A stretch of DNA of 64,000 nt from Abelmoschus esculentus (Eukaryota; Streptophyta; Magnoliopsida; Malvales; Malvaceae): the NCBI GenBank assembly GCA_035048815.1, contig JAUCBN010000062.1:3110001-3174000 (forward strand), written 5' to 3'. Made by a program: the position numbers and the translations under genes. Of this stretch, positions 60,398 to 64,000 are shown piece by piece. A model generated the notes under the pieces. That model saw nothing but the letters and a program-made list of their open reading frames with translations, did no database searches and was not told the DNA's origin. How positions within the stretch are numbered: the stretch's first letter is position 1; each line of letters opens with the position of its first letter.

Positions 60398-60520
60398 TCA
60401 ATCACCTCCGGCATGTTGAGGAAATGAAATCGGCTTTCCAGAGATAGAGGACAGTAAATTTCTCCGCATCACTTTCTCAGCTACAATTATAACCCAACAA
60501 CAACAACAACAAAAAGAAAT

Positions 60521-60551
<31 letters not shown>

Positions 60552-60675
60552 AATAGCTGTTCTATTTCTACTTACCTCTTAACAAAGTGTTTGTTGGTGA
60601 AGATTTTAGGAAGAGTAGTGAAAGTGATAGCATTAGAACAAGTATAACAAGAACTGCGGACATCTTAGAACCCAT
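60398..60675 (-). CDS. Putative 60-aa secreted or membrane-anchored peptide
   Basis: Exon 1 is 60576-60675 (ATG at 60675) and ends GTTAAGAG|gtaag. Exon 2 is 60398-60480 after ...AATTGTAG and ends TGA. The 95-bp intron contains AAG and AAC repeats, which read as a pyrimidine tract on the gene strand. The 60-aa product starts MGSKMSAVLVILVLMLSLSL, a hydrophobic N-terminal segment (about residues 6-23) that could be a signal peptide or membrane anchor. A short polar linker and a basic site (VMRRNLL) follow, and it ends SISGKPISFPQHAGGD. The layout (signal, dibasic site, Pro/Gly-containing C-terminus) recalls plant peptide-hormone precursors, but it fits no family I know (not CLE, CEP, IDA, PIP, RGF or PSK). 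Good splice sites and a coherent protein support a real gene; function is unknown. Confidence 0.55.
60522..60553. repeat. (AAG)n microsatellite in the small peptide gene intron
   Basis: About 32 bp of AAG units, with a short (AAC)n at 60494-60511. Confidence 0.9.
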
Positions 60676-61668
60676 GTTTGGTTGCCGAGAAAATCTGGTT
60701 GTTATTCTTGTGGAGGAGAAACAAGACTTGGAAACTCAAATCTTTTAATGGGTTGTTTCCTGCTGGCTGCTGCTGGACTTCGTCTTAATGTTTCATTTGA
60801 TCGAGTAAAAATTAATAACTAATATGAATGACGACCTACCAAATAATAATATGATGGCACAAAGGTTTAACTAATGACTTTGAATTCCATTCAATTTTTT
60901 TTTTTTTTTACTTTGAATTTCCTAGTTGAATTTAAAAATAGAGTAATTCCTAGTTGAATATTTATTGGTCTTCTTTTCTTAATTAGTTGCATTTAATTAT
61001 AAGTTTCATCCCTCTACTTTTACTAACATTTAAGTATTAGTCTTTTTATTTAATATTTCATAAATTGATCTTTGTACTTTACTATAGCTGAAGACAGTGA
61101 CAGATCAAAAAATATATTTGAGAGTGGGTACAAATAAAATTTTAGGGTGAACTTAAAACTTAAATATTATAAAAGTTTAAGGATTAATTTATAAAAATTG
61201 AGAAAATTAAAGGTAAATGTATGAACTTTAAAAGTTTAGAGTGAGCATAGACTCATCCTATATTCAATGTACATCCGCCCCGAGCCGAAGAGTTAATCTA
61301 ATCGGATAACACTATTAAAATTATTATTTAGATTGTTGACCTAAAATTCAACATCTGAAAATTTTTAATAAAAAAACAGTTTGCAACAATTTATATTACA
61401 AGTAGAAAAGTTATCATCCAAATCCTTATTTTACCAATATTACTAGACTAATTTCTCAAGTTTCATAAAATATGAGGCCAAATATTGTTACAAATAAAAA
61501 TAGAGGGACTCAAATTTCAATTTTGTGAAGTCAAATGATGAAATTCAAGTTTAATCTTTTTTATTTATTTTATTTTGATATGTTGTTTTCCAAAATCAAA
61601 GTCTGATCTTATTATTTGAGAAAAAATAAAAATATTTGTTTTAATTACCCAATCTAGTTTTAAATTTA
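60676..61668. other. Upstream flank of the small peptide gene, then AT-rich DNA
   Basis: 60676-60850 is the likely promoter and 5' UTR of the peptide gene; no firm TATA box was chosen. The rest is AT-rich without a recognised gene. Confidence 0.45.
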
Positions 61669-62550
61669 GGCATAAAGATAATTTTCACCCTTAACGTTTA
61701 TAATTTTTGTCATTTTGGCCCCTATTCTTTTTTTGGATAAATTTAGCCCTTGAGCTATATCTTTTTAACAAATAACTCATTTTTTAACTACCATGATAAC
61801 TTAACCGTTAAAAATTTAATAATGATGAAATATTTTAAATGACTTAACATCTAGTATATCAATATATACATGCGGAACATAGTTTTATTCTAATCTAAAA
61901 ATATAAAACAATTAAAATTCAAATAAAATATTAAAAATTAATTTTTTATTCATTAAAAATTAATTAAATCTAAAACAAAAGGCTACTAAACATTCTCAAC
62001 CTTAACTATAGTAAAATCAAAATTTTATCTAAAAAAGGTATGAACATAATCTAAAAAGAAAGGGTTTTGTATAGTTTATTACCGGTGAATCAAAGATAAA
62101 GGATTTTGATAATAATCAATTGGATTTTTATTATTTTAGTTTAGAATTAAGGCATTTTAGTTTTAATCTAAACCAAAGTTTTAGGGGTTTATAAAGATAT
62201 TTTAGTTTAGTTAGGGTTGAGAATATTTAGTAAATTTTTGTTTTGGATTTACTTATTTTTTAATAATTTATTTAAATTTTAATTGTTTTATATTTTATAA
62301 TGGAATAAAATTATATTCTATATATATGTATATATTTAATAGGTTAGATTCTATGTCATTTAAAATATATTATTACATATATATGACATGTCATCATTAT
62401 TAATTTTTTAACGGTTCAGTTATCATAGTAGTTAAAAAATAAGTTATTTGTTAAAAAGACATAGGTCAAGGGCTAAATTTATCCAAAAAAAGAATAAGGG
62501 CCAAAATGACAAAAATTATAAACGTTAAGGGTGAAAATTATCTTTATGCC
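61669..62550. mobile_element. Fold-back MULE, 882 bp, arms of about 340 bp
   Basis: It starts GGCATAAAGATAATTTTCAC and ends with the reverse complement, flanked by exact 9-bp duplications TTAAATTTA (61660-61668, 62551-62559). The arms (61669 to about 62006 and about 62207 to 62550) are near-identical inverted copies around a loop of about 200 bp. No coding sequence. A transcript through it would form a long hairpin. Confidence 0.92.
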
Positions 62551-62559
62551 TTAAATTTA

Positions 62560-64000
62560 TATACTTCATGTTAACCACGTAATAACAATTCACTAAACGG
62601 ATAAGTCTACATGGATGTCGAACACCGTCTAATATTATTAAATTAATTTATAAAGAATAAAAATCTAAAGGACTAATTATACAATTATTAATTATATGTT
62701 GAGTTTATCACTCTTTCATTATTTACATTCTAAGTCCTTGAGATTTTAAATTTTTATTAATTAATTTAATAGTGTTTTACAATATTCAATATTAATGGTG
62801 TTTAGCAATATTCGACGTCCTTTGTAGAATTTTCCTTCACTAAAAATCCTTAATGAATACAACAAACGTTTAACCAATAGAACCCTAACCGCCTTAGTTT
62901 TGTAGGGATTGTATTTCTCTTGTTTTTAGGGTTTTTCTTCTTGAAAGTTTAGAAAGGTGACCATTCTCAACCATTTCTTTAGTTAAATTTACCATTTTTC
63001 AGGAAATATATGTTATTTATGTAAGAGATTATTGGATTAAAATTTGTAATTTTAAGTATATATTTTATATATGATGTTATTATAAAGCATAACAAAAAAT
63101 TAAATGATCGATATATCTGTCATGACTATTAAAATGTCATAAAAATGAAAGTATAGATATATCATACGAATTATTTACAATTCAACAAAGACATAATTAT
63201 AGATACTTAATAGTTGATTATTAAATTTATTAAGAGGTAGTGGTCCCAAGATTTTCTTAAAAGATCGCTGAGGCTATCTTCACCAAAGGATTCAAAGTTT
63301 TCAGTCCATCAACGAATTTAGATATGCACTTAGTTTTTTTAATGATTTGATACGATAAATGTTGGATTAGATTTAATATTTACATATGATTTAATTCTAA
63401 CAAGGGACATCATAGACTCGTCATGTTGAATAATTAAGAATATATTAATTTCTATCAAGGAAAATCACATCTGTATGATAATAATTTTCTGTATAATGAA
63501 AGGTATGCGGTTTATAATTTTTTTTATAGTTTAGGGTTAAATCTTATGCTATTGATATGTTTTTATGTTCGATTGAATTTATAAATATATTGCTTGCTTT
63601 TAATAATTTCAATTGCTCTAATCAAATAGTTTTTTTCGATTGATTAACATATATATTTGGTTTCTTTTATCGTCACATTATAAGATAATAATTATCGTGA
63701 TCTATGATCAGTCCTAACGTCAATTATGTTTAACAAGCTTTTGCATGTCAAATTCAATTTGACGAAGCGGAGGGATGTGTTTATTAATTGATGAAGCGAA
63801 TGGACTAGATCATTATTAATTTGACAAGGTATAAAAATTCACGTATATAATCATTATCTTAAATCAACCCAAAGATTATTATTTATTTAAAGGAATATTG
63901 ACATTGAATATTGTTGTATTACTATTAATCATTAATACATTACTATTTAATTATTGATTTAACATATATTGAATGCATATTGTTTATTAACATTGTTTAT
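62560..64000. other. AT-rich DNA to the window end, no feature recognised
   Basis: No coding frame, repeat end or RNA gene that I can support. Confidence 0.5.

Overview
This is a 64-kb piece of a plant nuclear genome, almost certainly a eudicot. It is AT-rich, its genes have many GT-AG introns, and its proteins closely resemble dicot families: a HUA2-type PWWP protein, a DUF21/CBS protein, phragmoplast kinesin KIN-12A/B and plastid phytoene desaturase. The gaps between genes and the long introns are filled with small DNA transposons, retrotransposon debris and microsatellites. I cannot name the species. KIN-12A/B, PDS and the DUF21/CBS gene also lie close together on Arabidopsis chromosome 4 (At4g14150, At4g14210, At4g14240), so part of this window looks like conserved microsynteny.

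Layout. (1) 1-2517, minus: 5' part of a small, probably mitochondrial coiled-coil protein, cut by the window edge. (2) 5621-13265, minus: complete HUA2/HULK-like gene, 11 coding exons, about 1412 codons. (3) 13.3-17.8 kb: intergenic DNA with several fold-back and hAT-like elements. (4) 17823-24009, plus: DUF21/CBS (CNNM/CorC-like) gene, 13 coding exons, with an apparent 2-bp deletion shifting frame in exon 1. (5) 25367-25564, minus: small ROTUNDIFOLIA-like/DEVIL (RTFL/DVL) peptide gene. (6) 26-37 kb: repeat-rich gap with an intact 462-bp hAT MITE, two Ty1/copia fragments, LTR-like DNA full of TATCGATAC-type words, and a tandem array with a period of about 186 bp. (7) 37044-45135, plus: KIN-12A/B (PAKRP1-type) kinesin, 16 coding exons, 1242 codons, two GC-AG introns and an M-phase promoter motif. 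(8) 45.4-48.8 kb: copia 3' end, decayed MULE, Stowaway-like and hAT MITEs. (9) 49223-58679, plus: phytoene desaturase, 14 coding exons, 561 codons, carrying a 1.5-kb non-autonomous LTR element (374-bp LTRs, 5-bp target duplication) in intron 6. (10) 60398-60675, minus: a two-exon gene for a 60-aa putative secreted or membrane-anchored peptide of no family I recognise. (11) 60.7-64 kb: AT-rich, with an 882-bp fold-back MULE.

The genes do not form one pathway: HUA2-like proteins act in nuclear RNA processing, KIN-12A/B in phragmoplast assembly, PDS in carotenoid synthesis, and the CBS protein probably in membrane ion transport. The unusual content is in the repeats: at least seven hAT-type elements were delimited by reading 8-bp target duplications. 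Five of them share a TAGGG-type terminus but are filled with different short iterated words. All exon borders come from reading the sequence by eye against remembered family proteins; no alignment or expression data were available.
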